Shown: piece by piece, positions 1-13,755 of the stretch | Position numbering within the stretch: the stretch's first letter is position 1 | Layout of the letters: each line of letters begins with the position of its first letter | Assembly: GCF_001522545.3 (NCBI RefSeq) | Contig: NC_031772.1 | Coordinates: 5,501,759 to 5,565,758 of the forward strand | From: Parus major | Lineage: Eukaryota; Chordata; Aves; Passeriformes; Paridae | Direction: 5' to 3' | Length of the DNA: 64,000 bases | Position numbers and translations under genes: made by a program | Notes under the pieces: generated by a model | The model's database searches: none | What the model saw: the letters and a program-made list of their open reading frames with translations, nothing else | Told to the model about the DNA's origin: nothing

Positions 1-1
1 A

Positions 2-160
2 GAGTCATGGAATCATAAACTGCTTTGGTTGAAGCTCTTCCCATCCCACCCCCTGCCATGGGCAGGGACAATTCCCACTATCCCAGGTTGCTCCAAGCCC
101 TGTCCGAGCTGGCCTTGGACACTTCCAGGAGTTTCCCTGCACAACCTGTGCCAGAGCTGG
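2..160 (-). repeat. CR1 LINE fragment
   Basis: CR1 3'-end signature (CCCCTGCCATGGGCAGGGACA, GGTTGCTCCAAGCCCTGTCC, GGCCTTGGACACTTCCAG), read here as the complement of the element. Confidence 0.9.
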
Positions 161-829
161 AACCAGCACCTAAACACCACTCTGGGTTTTTAGGGACAAG
201 ACCTTAAACAGATCCCTGCTCTCATAAGCCTGGGAATAACATGGAGATAGGGATATGTAAAGAAGCAGCAGCCTTAATTCTGTCACAGTAATAACAAATA
301 CTGACAGCAACATCCCAGGAAAGGGATGAGTTTATCCCCAAAAACATCACATTATTTCCAATTTCTCCCACTTAAGGGGAAATCATAGAGAAATTCTGAG
401 GGAAATCAGTAAGAACAAGCACTTTGTGGTGAGCCTTTCCTTCTGGGAGCGTCTCCCTTGCTCCAGGATCCAGGAAATGTCCAGTATTTACTGCGTGCTC
501 ATCACCATGGTTTCGCAGCACAATAAGGCTCTATCGCCCTGCATCCATCTGTGTTTCTGGGAATGCTGGGGCTCTGGGAATTGCACTGGGCCGACACAAA
601 GGCACCCATTGTTCTGGAGGCAGAGGGATGAACCTGCCCTTTCCACAGGAGAGGAAGCCGGCAGGAAAAGTTGCTATTGTGAGCTGGATATTAAAAAAAA
701 AACAACACATGATAAAAAAAGTTCTTTTGCATGGTCAGTGCTGCTGGGTCAGGAAAGGGGGATGGCTGGGACAGGGCACCTGTGGGACTGGGGGCTGTCC
801 AGGGGGAGTGAGGCACCCCCAGCCAGGCT

Positions 830-1210
830 GGCATCAGCTACCTGCTGAACCATCCAGAAATCATCCCAAATCCATCCTAAAAGTCAGGCTCTGGCATCAG
901 CTACCTGCTGAACCGTCCAGAAATCATCCCAAATCCATCCTAAAAGCTAAACTATCCAAACCCCATCCTAAAATCCAGGCTCTGGCACCCTCTGCCTGCT
1001 AAACCATCCAGAAAACATCCAAATTCTACCCTAAACCCACTTTTAAACCACTCTAAAAGCCAGGCTCTGGCATCAGCTACCCGCTAAACCATCCAGAAAC
1101 CATCCAAAACCCACCCTAAAAACACTGCAAGACCATTCTAAACCTATCCAAAACCCACTCTAAAGCCATCTTAAAACCACACTGAAATCACCCTTAAAAC
1201 CACCAAACAA
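830..1210. repeat. degenerate minisatellite
   Basis: Four copies of a unit containing GGCATCAGCTACCTGCTGAA begin at about 831, 894, 985 and 1070 (spacing 63-91 bp). They are separated by variable numbers of CCATCC(C)TAAAA-like short subrepeats that continue to about 1210. Confidence 0.85.
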
Positions 1211-3406
1211 ATCCTAAGAGGGTGAAACTGGACCCAGGTAGCTGGGGCATCACTTCCAAAGAGCAGGGATGGGGAGGAGCTTTAAATCCCCCCAAATTTC
1301 ATTTTCCTTTCAACCCAAAGCCATTTGCAGTGCTGGAGTTCTCCTCCAGGACTTTCCTCGGCAGGAAGAACTGCCAAAGTAGTAGGAACCAAATTGTTGT
1401 CAGCTTAAGGCCAGCCATCTGCTCAGCCTCTTCCCAGCTGCCATGCTCCCAATCAAAGCCTGGAGAACAATCCCTGATGTTTCTCACCAAGCTCAATATG
1501 AAAAAAATCTAGGAAGGAAAAAAAAAAACCAACAAAAAAATGCAAAAAACAACAAACCAACAATCCCAACCCCAAAATGCAAAAAAACCCAGAAACCAGG
1601 AAAGCAGCCCGGCAGGGATCTAACTGGGAACAGAGATGAAAGTAGGAGAAAAAGAAACTATTTTATATGTTTAAAACAATGTTTTTTAAAGAGTTCTATT
1701 GACATCTGCTTTGTAAATGCTCTGTCATTATTTATAACCTCCAGAGCACGGAATTGTCTCTGGAGTTAGAACCATGCTACTCCCAGATTTTGGCTTTGTT
1801 AGCAAAGAGCCAGCAGCATTTTTACTGGCACTCTGGGAATAGAGATCTAACATTTCATACCCAGTTTATTTAAAAGTGGACTAATTTAACATCCTTGATG
1901 GTTCCTTTTAGCACAACTGTTGCTAATTAGCAGCTCCAGAATGATTTGTTCATCTGGGAGCAGCGGCGGTTCCACGGCAGCATAAATACACCAGGGCAAA
2001 AGGGAAGGAGAGGGAAAGGAGAGAAAACAGGGAAGAGGCATTGGAGAGGGGCAGATTTCAGAGAATTAAAGGAAATGAAGCAACAGGTGGAGATGGAAAC
2101 AGTGAGGGCAAAAGAGGCAGGAAAAATAGAGTGGAAAAGGAATAACCCCAGGCCTTGAAAAGCTGGAAAAATTGGTGGCAGTTTTTAAAGCTGTGCAAAA
2201 GTTGGGTCTGGTGGCATGGACTGGAAAGAGGCTTCAAGATGATGATCCCAGGACTGGGACAGGCACCAGCCCTGAGTGATCCCGTGGGATGCCCCAGGGC
2301 TGGAGGGATGCAGGGACAAGGAAAGGGACAGGACATGACCTCAGCTGCTCAGGGCACCGTGGGTGCAGGGCCACAACCCAAAATTAAGCAAATCCAACCA
2401 TAAAACATGTCAGGGGTCAGAGGGCTGAAGCCAGAGTCCTCCAAGGAGGAGCCCCTGAAGTTCCAGAGTCCTGTTGGGGAGTGACAGGATCCAACTGATG
2501 GCTTTGCACACAATTTTCCTTGGATTTTTTAACAAAGATGCACCAAAGCAGCGCTGCTGCTCCCTTGTCTCATCCCTGTGGCTCTGTACTCTGGGCACTG
2601 CCAGGGCCACCACCCTCCCCTGGCTGCACAGAACCAGCTCTGCCCTGCCCCAAAATCACCTCTTTCACAGCAAAAGGCTTGAAAGCAAATCCTCCAAAAA
2701 GAAAAAAGCTTCTGGGAAAAGAACCATCTTCTCCCTGATGTTTATAAATCATCAAAGCCAGCCCGTTGTTGGGACCAGGAGGAGCAGGAGTGGAAGAGCT
2801 GGGAAGGGTCGGAGCAGCCTCCCTCCAGCCCCAGCCTCCACACTCACATCACTTTGGTCTTTCCCTGCATGTGTAAAAGCACTTGAAAGTTCATAAAATT
2901 AATTCCAGACAAATATTAGCGAGGCCTCAAGTGGAAAGCACATCTCCTTCCTTCTGGGAATTTATAGTTCAGCCACTTTTATCTTTGAGAGGCTCTTTGG
3001 AGATCAAAGATTTGATCAACTTTTCCTCTGTGAAACTCACGAAGAAAACGGTGTTATCAGGACCATGACAAGATTTTATTTATTAGTTAAATGATTCATT
3101 GCCCTGCTCTGACAGCAAGATTCCTTCACGAAGGTCTAAAACAAACAGCCTGAGTTCCCCAAGGCTGTGGCTCTGTTTGTTTCTCGATTTTATGGTTGTT
3201 ACAAGGTCAAGCCCTGCCCTAATGGCTCCCACTTGTTAAATGCAGCTCTAAAACCACCACAGCCAAACACGGGGCAGCCACTTGCCAAAGCCAGAGGGAC
3301 ACAACCTCACCCTGAGAGTGAGGGACAAAACTGCCACTCTGGCAGGTTTTCCCAGCTCCACCACCTGTGGGGTCAAAATCCCTAATTTTCAAAAAGACAC
3401 AGGTAA

Positions 3407-3830
3407 GAGTCACAGGATCAGCGAGGCTGGGAAAGGCCTTGGAGACCACCGAGTCCAACTTGTGACCGATCCCAGCTCAGAGCAAGGGGTGCCATGCCTT
3501 GGTGCTCCTTGGACACCTCCAGGGCACTCCAAACCTCCCTGGGCTGCCCCTTCTGAGGCCTGACCACCCCTTCCATGGAGAAATTCCTGCTGATGTCCAA
3601 CCTGAGCCTCCTCTGGCACAGTTTGAAGCCATTCCCTCTTGTCCTGCTGCTGTTCCCTGGGAGCAGAGCCCGATCCTGTCTGGCTGTCCCCTCTGGTCAG
3701 GGAGTTGTGCAGAGCCAGAAGGGCCCCCTGAGCCTCCTTTTCTCCAGGCTGAGTCCCTTTCCCAGCTCCCTCAGCCCCTCCTGGTGCCCCAGCCCCTTCC
3801 CCAGCTCCATTCCCCTCCCAGGACTGGATA
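3407..3830 (-). repeat. CR1 LINE fragment (longer)
   Basis: About 420 bp of CR1 including the 'GGAGACCACCGAGTCCAAC' type 3' end and the region with TTGAAGCCATTCCCTCTTGTCC. It differs from the shorter CR1 copies nearby, so it belongs to another subfamily. Confidence 0.9.
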
Positions 3831-4968
3831 AGTGGTGGAAGTGCTCTGCATTTCTGGGGTGACTCAACTCTGAGCATCCAGGGAACATCAGGGAAATCCA
3901 GGAAAGGAATGCCAGTCATGAAAGGATGACACTGGGCACAAGGGTGATGGGAAAAACCCTTGTTAGACACCAACCTTCAGCCTCTCTATCTCTCCTCAGC
4001 AGCTCTCTGCACATCTGGCAAGGCAGAGGCAGCCTGAGGGGTGAAGTTAATCCCTCCCAACATCTGCCGGCAGCGCTCCATCGACACCGCTCGCCTCCAG
4101 TGGGAACTTGCTACTACACCAGCAACTGGTGAAGACACTGGGATAAATTTCAAGGAGACTGGGAAAAGGACTGGGATGCTGCCTGAGCCATCTGAGCACC
4201 AGAGCAACACTTCCTCCAAAACTGATGGCCCACACTGGGCTGGAATCACTCAGGGGGTCTGTACCAAATGCATCAGACTTGTCAGCATTCTGGGCAAGAG
4301 GAATCCAGGGAGTTTCACCAAGATCTTTCTTGGAGCAGAGCCACAGGAAAATGCTTCTCCACTGTGAAAGGTTTCAGGGGAGATGGGAAACTCCTGGAGC
4401 TGGACTGGAAGACCAATGAAGATAACGGAGTTAGGGCTCAGGCTCAGCCAGGCACAGAACCACGACTCTGTCAGTCCTGTCCCTGCTTTCCCTGGCATCC
4501 AGTCCTTCCTCTGCTCCTATAAAAGGGGATCTGTGCTTTCCTGCAGTAGGGAAGCACATGAGCTCTTCCAGGAGTGGAAATCAAATTCCTCACAAAGAAA
4601 TCAGGAACCTTTCTGCTCTTTCAATCCAAGCTTTGTACAACTTTGTCTTCCCTTCACATGGGCTTTGACCCCACCTGAGACTCCACAGCAATTCAAAACC
4701 CCTCGGAGCAGTCACCAGTTTGGGATGCAGATGTTCCCAGCTGTTTTGTTGGATTGTGAAAATCCCCTGGATGATTTTAAGCAAAGCCGTGTGTGCAGGA
4801 CAACAAATAAAGGCAAACAAATACAAATTAAAGACAGTTCGAGGAGTCAAGGATGGAATTCCTAAGCAGCATTAACTCACACAAGACCTACAGTTGCAGA
4901 AATCAGAACTCCTGGAATTCCTCATCTGGGAGGAAACCAAAATCAGGCAGAAACTGAGCAGGACTCAC

Positions 4969-5074
4969 CATCGGGCCCTTCGCTGCCTTTACTCCTTTTA
5001 TTCCGACGGACGCGTCTCCCTTCTTCTCCAACGTGCAGCTTCTCCTCGGGGTGGAAGAAGTTCAGCAAGGCCAG
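4969..5074 (-). CDS. EDA: EDA coding exon 2 (furin cleavage region)
   Basis: Second coding exon of EDA, 106 bp, exactly the length known for mammals. It is bounded by a pyrimidine-rich acceptor ending TTACAG (5080-5075) and a GTGAGT donor (4968-4963). Translated in phase 0 from exon 1 it begins [12 protein letters not shown] (mammals: MALLNFFFPDEK) and contains [10 protein letters not shown]. That stretch holds the two overlapping furin sites RVRR and RNKR, where the ligand is shed from the membrane. It ends in phase 1 at a Gly codon, as in mammals. The following exons (a short lysine-rich exon, the Gly-X-Y collagen stalk and the TNF homology domain) were sought between 1 and 4968 and not seen, so only the N-terminal 125 complete codons of EDA are in this window. 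Confidence 0.95.
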
Positions 5075-7593
5075 CTGTAAGGAGAGGGAAGAAGTTTAAG
5101 CATCTTTGCGAGGCTGGTTCAGCCAAGCTGAGAAACTGGAGCCTAAAATGCCAAATCCTTTCCATCAGGGATGAGCAGGAGAACCGAGGAGGACGCGAGA
5201 TGGCTGCTCACGGATCTCAGCTCATCCCAAGGAGACATGTCCCCTTGAAATCCATCTAGGACTTGGGAAAACTCCACCTGAGGGGTTTCTGCATGGAGAA
5301 TCCTTCCCCCAGGGATGCAGGGAGATCTATGGCTGGAAATACTCAAACACCTCAAAGGCCAACGCGATAATTCCTAATTTTTCTCTGCAAAACTTGCTCA
5401 ATCCTGGAGCTCTTTCTCCAGCATTACTCACTGCCAGTAAGTTTTTCCTCTCTCAAGCTCCTCTCTGCAAGCCTCGTTAGCTACTGAGATTCAAAGGTCT
5501 TCAGGGACCTTTAAATCCAACCCAATATACCACATAAATTAACACTTTAAACCTACAGCAACATTTGTAATATGAGATTTGCCAAGAGGCAAAAATTTTA
5601 TGTAGCGACCTCTTATTCAGGAAAAAACTGCTGCTGCCTTAAAAACTCTTAAAGAGATCAATATCCTGACCTAAAAATTGGAATCTGGGGTTAGAAACCA
5701 GAATCCCAGCTACCCCCGGGTGTGGCAGCTCATCACCAGCGGCATTTTCCTGTTATTTCCACTTCATAAAAAAGGGAAGTCAAAGATCAATTAGGGACCA
5801 AACACCTTCTGTGTGTTACTGCATCTAGCAGCCAGGGCTGCTCCGACCAGGATGGGGTTTTCTTGCTGAAGAAACCCGATCGTGGTTATTTAAGCTGTAA
5901 ATACACAGCTAAACAAAAACACAGCCCAAGACAAGAACCAGGAGGCTTCAAAAAGCAGCCCCGAAGGTTATCGAGCTCATCATTGTTCTGAGAACAAAAC
6001 CTGGGGCATCAAAAGCATCTTGAAAAGAGAAGAGAAGAACAAACACCTCGCCTGAATTGCCGGGCTCGTTAAGCTCCAGCCCATAAAAGTCCCTATCAAG
6101 AGCAATAATCGCAAAAGGCCCTTGGCTTTTCACAAGCCCCAGGGCTCTCACCTCCCTCTTCCCTGAATTTCCAAGGTATTTCCCAAGCACAGCTCCCCTC
6201 CCAACCTCAGCATCCCAGTCCTTCAATCAAGATTTTACATCCCCACCTCGCTTTACTCCAAGCTCGGGTGCAGTCTCACAAATGGAAATGTTTGGAAACC
6301 CTTTGGTTTCCAAAGAAGAACCCCAAAGCTTTTCTCAAATTCCCAAACTCTTGCTATTTTCTTCAGTCCCAGTGCAGACAGGTCTGCAAAATTCCTGGGT
6401 GTTTGCCATTGCAATGGTGTTGTGGCTGAAAGGAGCCCGAAATGCTGTGGGATGACCTGGGACCAGCTTCCCAAAGTGTCACTACTGAGCTTTTAAACAT
6501 CCCTAAAGAGTAAGAATGAGTAAAATTCATCTGCCTGAGGAAGGCCAGATACAGGGTTCGATGGATGACTGAAGGCTCTCGTTTACAACAAGGAATAAAG
6601 GGCTTGAGTAATTCCCAAAGCACCACATTCCCAAAGCTCCCACATCCCGCTGCACTGCCCCAGGTGTGGAACACTGGAGCAGGAGGCTCCTGCAGGCACC
6701 ACCAGCACCTTTCCTGACACACCAGAGCAGGGCCAGGGATGGGAACACGTGAGTTTCTCTTTAAACCCCTCATTTAACTCACCTTGAGACACTGCAGAGC
6801 TAACTGAAGGAACAAATTGCACTACAATTTGGGTTAAAGTGTCAATGAAATCCTCAGCCTGGCTTTGGAATGCTGTTACTGCCTGGATCATTACTAGAGT
6901 TTTACAGAACAGGGTGAAATAGAGGCTGTTCCTCCAGGATGAACAACCCCAACTCCACTGCTCTGATCCAGGTTTCAATCTGATGTCACTTGTCACTCAA
7001 CAGTCAGAAAACACTTAATTTTGGCTAAAAGTACTCTGTTCATTAAACTCTGCAGACAGAGAAACAACAGTGAGGGTGAGTGACAGAATCACACCTTTTA
7101 CTCAGGAAACAAACCCATAAAGCAGCTTGTGCCTGACTTTGGGCACAGCAGCCGCTGCTTTGGGATAACCCCATGAAAGCATGTTTTCCAGGAGCAGTGA
7201 CACACCAGCACTCCACACGCAGCCTGGGCATGGACACAACCCCTGTGAGCAGAGAGAGGGGCCCATCCCTAGGTCACACCTTCCACAGTGCTCTGAATTA
7301 CGCCAGTAATGGCACTGACCCTCCAGTGACTGGCACCGAGGGGTCAGGGGTCCGGCTCGGGAGGGAGGGAATGCTCAGATCCCTGGGAAGGTCAGGGGCA
7401 GGGAAAGGGTGACCAAGCCTCCCAAGCCAATCTCCTCTCCGGGGACTCAAGGGCTCCGTTGTTCCAGGGCTGCAGCTGCTGGAGGTCGGGGGATGCTCGG
7501 CCATGAAGGGCCCGTCTGTGTCTGTCTGGGAACCGTGGCCGGCACCACTCGGATGCTTTTTCCAATCGCCACCCCCGAGATATCAGTAACACA

Positions 7594-7770
7594 TTGGGAA
7601 GAAATTCCTCCCTGTGAGGCTCTGGGCACAGCCCAGAGAAGCTGTGGCTGCCCCTGGATCCCTGGAAGTGCCCAAGGCCAGGTTGGATGGGGCTTGAAGC
7701 AATCTGGGATTGTGGAAGGTGTCCCTGCCCATGGCAGGGGGTGGAACAAAATCATCTTTAAGGCTCCTTC
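7594..7770 (+). repeat. CR1 LINE fragment
   Basis: CR1 3'-end sequence in sense orientation (AGAAGCTGTGGCTGCCCCTGG, GGAAGGTGTCCCTGCCCATGG). Confidence 0.9.
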
Positions 7771-10700
7771 TTTCCTCTGCATCAACCCTGGGCTCATGGG
7801 GCACCCTGGCTGTGCCACCTTCTGGGCAATTCTAAAAGGAATTCTTACCTAGTCCATGATTTCATCGAAACTTCTCATCCTCACAGCCTCAGAGAGCTGT
7901 TTCTCTCAGCCTGTGCACTTTTAGAGCCAGAGAATTTTTCAGGAGTCAAGCACACACAGCTTCTTTTTTGGGAGCAGGTATTTTCCCTGCACAGACTAAA
8001 CAATCCCCATTTCCCTCCTCCTCCAACCTAAAGCCCTCAAATCACCTTTAATTTTAGAAACACCGTGGGTTTAATCAAGAGAATCACCATAGGATGCAAA
8101 AAGGTCAAAAAGCCAACACAGGAAAAATCCCAGGGGAAGGCATTCCTCAAAATAACCTGGGAAACAATAGCACAGGCACTGCTCACCGGAGGGAATCGGA
8201 TCTGCCTCGGTTTCTCTGGGCAAAATAAAGCAAAACAAAGGCACACAGAGCTGGTTTTCCCTGCAGAACCTGCCTGGGAACATTGGACAAAGCTGCTGGA
8301 GGATGGATGTCAAGGGAGCACAGTGGGAACTCCCAGAATAACAGGGCCTCTCAAACTCATTTGCAGGATGGACATGCCACGCTCCACGCAAGTAAGGATA
8401 AAGAAAGCTATTATCGTTTTTCATAAAATGAATTATTATTTGTCTCATCATTCCAGGCCCTTGTCAAAAGTCTCTTGTAGAGCCACTGGACACCAAGGGA
8501 AGGTATTTCCAATGGTCAAACAGCTTTAAAGGAAGAAAAGTGGGAAAATAAAACCCAACCCATGCAAAGGGTGTATTTTTCCTCAGGCTAAGTTTGTGGG
8601 AAGAACCAGTGTCTTTTTCCTACAGAAGGGAAAAACACCCAAACCTTCAGGTGTACAAGGTCTTTTGGGTGAAAAGTGAAAAAAACCCTAAAGATTTTCT
8701 GCCTCCAAGGGCTCCCAATCCCTCCTGACAAAGCAAACCCAGCCAAAGATCTCATCCAGAAACCCACAGCCCAATGTCTTAAAGCACCTGAGAAAAAAAG
8801 CATGAACTCACCCTCCTGCACCAGTGTTTAACAGGATTGTTAAAGTCAAATTTCCTTTGCAGTTTGGGAGATCAGAGGTGTGAGGAGCCCAAGAACCAGC
8901 CCAGGCTCTGCAGCAGCATTCTCTGCAAGTAATGTTGTTGTTTTTCTGGTGCTCTCAAGTTCAGCCTGTGGTTCAGAGGAGCAGCTACTTGAATATCAGC
9001 CCCATTGTCCTCCAGAACTTCGCCTCTGGTCACACGATGTGCAAAAAAAAAATTGATCAAGTAGATAATTTATATTCCACCAGCCCAGAAAGAAGCTCAG
9101 GGAGTAGCTTTGCTTTATTGAAAAGAAACCCCATTCAACATATTTTAAGAATTGTTTTTGTCATCGTTTCTTGCTCCTCATAAAAATGCAAGGAGCAAAC
9201 GAGGGAACAATTCCCATTTCAACGTGACAGAACTTTGACACCGTGTCTTGTCTGCAGGACAAGCCATGGCCCTGCCTGCAAAACTCGAATGTGATCAATA
9301 CCATGAGGGGGAGGAGCAGAGATGGAGGGAGCAGAGATGGTACAACCTCCACTCCCCACCTTCCTCCCCAAACCTGGCTGTGGGAATCCTTTCCAGGGCT
9401 CTGGAGCAATAACAAACCCCTGCTTTTTCTGTGTGAAGCTGCAGTTTTGTCCTCCAAGATGCCCAGAACTCCTCTGGTCCCTGTTGCTTCACCTCTGTCA
9501 TCCTTCCCTCCCAATGCCAGCCACATTCCTGCTCTTTCCAGCTGTTTTTCCTGAAGCCTGAGATCCCAGAGGCACAATCCTTCACCCAGGAGTTGATACA
9601 AAATCCCAACTCCCCCTCATTCCAGTCTGTGCTCAAGGATCCTCGCCGAGGTTTTCAGACACAGCAGGGAACTTCAAAACACTTTCCACCCAAAGCTGTT
9701 CTTTAATCCTGGAACAGCAGCGGTGCTAAGGAGCTTATCCAGGTGGGAAGTTTGGCTGGGAGGAGGGATTGAGCTCTGGTCCAGGCAGGAGATGTAACAG
9801 CAGAGCCACCTTCCTTCCAGCACTCATGAGGAGCTTCACAAAAATGCCAACCAAGGAGTCAAGGGAGTATTTGACCACTGGAAAACAGAAATGACCTTGG
9901 ACTTGGAGACAGACCATGGAATGCCATGGACTGGGGGAGGCAGGAGCTCCCACCTCAGCACATCGACACCCTGAACATGCCACCAGTGTTTTTGGGAACA
10001 GGATCTGGGGTGCTGCCAATGTGCTGAGCACAAAAGCCTCTCCCAAGGACTGTGCCATCCCAGTTTGGAGAAGGCCAGGGAACGACACTCTGGCTCTTCC
10101 AAGCACTCCAGTAACAGACACCAACTGGAGACCAATGAAAGAGAAGGGAGCAGGTTTTCCCAAGTTTCTATTGGTATTTTACCTTCATTACCCAGGAAAG
10201 CCACTGTGTTTTGCAGGACAGAACCCTAAATCAAACTGCCGGTTCTCAGTCCAAGCCAAAGCAATGGACACAGGGAATTAATTGTCATCAGAACCATCAA
10301 CATACCTTATAAACTTCCCTTCAGAAGCAAACCCTTCCCAAAACCTCCCCTCTCTCTTCCTCCTTTCCATGTGGAACTGGACTTTAAGCAGACCTATGAC
10401 AGCAGTGATCACATCCTGCAGCTCCAAGTCCGAACAGGAATTTCCTCCTTTCCTCTAATCCAAACTTTCCCCAGCTCCAGCTCAGCTTCATTCAATAAGC
10501 AACATCCCAAATATTTACATTTCCACCACTGATCCCACTGAACACACTACCTGATTTTTACTTTCAATCAGCTGAAGGAACCTGGAGCAAATGCAGGTAA
10601 ACCTGGCAGAGGCAGCCGGCAGCTGGATCTGCTCCTCACGGGAGGAGTGAAGTGGAACTTGGGAAAGGAAGGTTCCAGCATTCCTTCAGCACAGGGAGAA

Positions 10701-12563
10701 TAACCTGTGGAACCCTCAGAAACACTTTCTGTCCTAAACCTGCACAGAAAACTGATTTCAGCACAAAACAGAACCAGGTCCAGTGTCCAAACCCCTGGAT
10801 TCCCCTGACTGTAGGAGCACCTCAATCACTAAATTTGACCCCAAACCAGCACCACCTCAAGCCTGGAAGACCTTGGTTTGTTTAACGAGGCTGTTTGTCC
10901 ACACACAGCTGTCTAAGACACCTTTCCCTGGAGCTGCCTTGTGCTGGAGGGGAGCTGGTGCCTCCCACAAAGGCTTTGATGGGGAGACAACGTCATGGAG
11001 GTGGACACGGCTCCAGCTGAGCGGCGGCTGAGGCTTCCCACTCCTTACACCTGCTGGCACCGAAGGGAAAGCTCAAACACAACCCAGATGTGAGACAACA
11101 AGGTCAAAGCTGAGTTTAACACTGCACATGAAGACACCTGCAGTGAATTTTTTACTGGTAGCAGGAGTAAGAGGTTCCTGCTGCAGGCTCCGGGTCCGGC
11201 ACAGCAGAGCCGCGGGAAGTTCCTTGCTGGGAACAGGCTGGTTGAACGCTGAGAGGGATCAATGTCAGCAAGGTAAGGAACTTAAATCAGTTCCTTTTGC
11301 CTCCCAAGGAAATCAAATTTAGCTGTGAAGCAGCGCCAGGCAGAGATCTGCTGTCTATTAGCAGGAATTCTCAGTTTTTCACATTTTAATTAGCTTTTGT
11401 AGCCCTTTTCAGGCCCATTTTCAGCCAGCTGGGCTACGCCCCCCTCCAGATGGAGGTCATGGGCTCTTCTCCTGCATTCCAACAGCAATTCCTTCCTTAT
11501 TTGAGCAGTTATATTCCCAAAATATTCATGCATTTCATAAAACACAGCACACACTTGATTTGGGGGAACCCAACCCTCAGCAATTCCACATTAACCATAG
11601 TTCCTCTTCCTTTCTCCAGCTGCACCACTGCTCTCGTTCCTCACGACCTGGAGCTTCTCCAGCACATCCAGGACAACATGAGGTCAACAGCACAATCTTC
11701 CTCAAGCCAGAATCCTTCTTAAAATATTCCTCAGATCAGGAGCTGCTCCAGCAAAGAGCTTCAGGGCCCTGCTGCTTTCCCTTGGAGCACCTCTGTTCCC
11801 TACAAAATGTAGAACTGGACTCTCTCCAGCCTGAAACCACCTTTGGGGCCCCTTCTTAGGAGAAAACCTCATTTTGCCAGGTTTGAAAACACTTTTAGGA
11901 ATTCCTGGGAAGCCCTGCTAGTCACAGCAGGAACAATGACCTCAGCTGCTCCCATAACCAACATAACATGGACCATTACGAGCATGGGGATCATTCCCAG
12001 AGGATGCTTTGGATTACCTCCACTGAAGGTGCTTCTCTGCCACCCAACTCCTTCAACTCCCACCAATTCCAGACTTTTCTCAAGAGACGGGAGCACTGGG
12101 ATCCCAACACTGGGGAAGAGCAGCTGATTCAATGAACAGCCCCATTTTGAACCCATCTCCAAAGCAGACAAACACTCCAGGTGACCAAGCCTCCTCTTCC
12201 TGCAGGAGGTGACCAACCAGATCCTGCTCTGGAGCTTTCCCTTAGGAATGTGTCTGCAGGATCCAAATTTATGGCATTTTTCAGTTCTCTGGTATTTGGC
12301 CCTTTATCTCCATTCTACACAGCCCTGTTGGCCTGGAGTGGAACCAGCTGCAACAAAGAATTGGTTTGGATTCACTCACAGAGATGGATCCATACGAGAG
12401 AAAGTTACAGGAGAACATCTGTCAGACACTGGAACTGATGAACTTCATTCTGCCCTTGCTCTCAGACAACCCCTCCTATCGTTTTTGGGGGTGGGGGGGG
12501 GAAATTTTAAAAAATCTATATAGTTTTTAAATCTTTCATCTGTTCAGATAATTGAGCTGTTTA

Positions 12564-12710
12564 AGGAAGTGTCCAAGGACAGGTTGGATGGGGCTTGGAG
12601 CATCCTGGGATACTGGAAGGTGTCCCTGCCCATGGAAAAGGGGTGGAATGAGATGAGCTTTGAGGTCGCTTCCAGGCCAAAACCCCCTGGGATTTCATAA
12701 TTCTATGATA
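12564..12710 (+). repeat. CR1 LINE fragment with intact 3' end
   Basis: Sense CR1 3' end running to the terminal ATTCTATGATA-type repeat. Confidence 0.9.
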
Positions 12711-13524
12711 AAATTTTAAAAACATTTTTTCTTGCTCCATAACAAACCCAAGACTTCCTGTCTGAGTGATTTTTTTCCCCTTTTTTCAGCACAAGGGCTT
12801 TAAAATCCTCTTTTCTCCATCTGAATGTTAAATTTGGCCTTTGGTGGGGATTAATTTTTATGACGTTTTATTGGAAGAAGAGAAACGGAAGGGAAGGAAA
12901 CAGGAGGAGAGAATCAAGCAGTCCAAATTGAATAGAATTAAAATGAAAACAAGTCTGCTGAAAATGTAACTCCCACAAAATAATGCATCCATGAAATAAC
13001 CTGGATAAACAGTCCACTGCAGCAACTGGGAAATAATCCAATTATTATGCAGCCATCCACTTCAAGGGTGAAGGTTTCAATGGTGATTCCCACACCTGCA
13101 GGGATGCATGGAATTGTGGTGGGAGACAGCGGCTGCCCGGCTAATTCTATACCATAATCTGCTCAAATAAATTATGCTCTGCTGCCTAATTAATCAGATC
13201 CCCTGCAATTAACGTCAAGGAGCCAATGACCTCATGCAGACAGGATTAAGAGCTCTGCAAGGCTCCGTTCCGGGCACAGCCACGGGAACAAGTCCCCGCA
13301 AGGCAGGGCTGGGTGCGGTGCCAGAGATGCTCCTTCATGCAGGAATTGCAAAACTCCAGATCCTACGGGGATTCCTTGGAAGCCAACGGGACACAGCATG
13401 GGAATGGGGAGAAGAGGGAATGTCCCCTCAAGCCCTGGATCCAGGGAGAACCAAGGGGCTTCTCAGCACGTGGCACTGGAGAAGCTGCCTCCAGATAAAC
13501 ATCCTGCTTCACAAAAATTGGATT

Positions 13525-13755
13525 ACAGAAATAGAGTATGGTTTGGGCTGGAAGGGACCTTCAAGACCATTTGGCCCATCCTTCTGCCACAGACAGTGAC
13601 ACCTTCCACTAGTCCAGGTTGTTCCAAGCCTCATCCTACCAGGTCTTCAATATTTCTAGGGTTGGGTTATCCACCTCCTCTTTGGGCACCCTGCGCCAGT
13701 GGTGGTAAAAATCCACCCTCACTGCAAAAAAACTCAAATTCTGCTGCTGTTTAAT
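13525..13755 (-). repeat. CR1 LINE fragment
   Basis: Antisense CR1 (GGTTTGGGCTGGAAGGGACC, CACCTTCCACTAGTCCAGGT, GGTTGTTCCAAGCCTCATCC). Confidence 0.88.

Larger units (their letters stand above)
1..4968 (-). other. EDA: EDA intron 2 (5' part only)
   Basis: Sequence downstream of EDA exon 2. It holds CR1 fragments at 2-160 and 3407-3830, a degenerate minisatellite at 830-1210, and an A-rich stretch at 1500-1600. Stretches 160-830, 1210-3400 and 3830-4968 show no exon-like sequence; no Gly-Pro-Pro collagen repeat or TNF-domain coding is visible on the minus strand. Confidence 0.75.

Noticed and set aside
1..4968. EDA exons 3-8
   Set aside because: I looked for the Lys-rich mini-exon, Gly-X-Y collagen coding and TNF-domain motifs on the minus strand and saw none.
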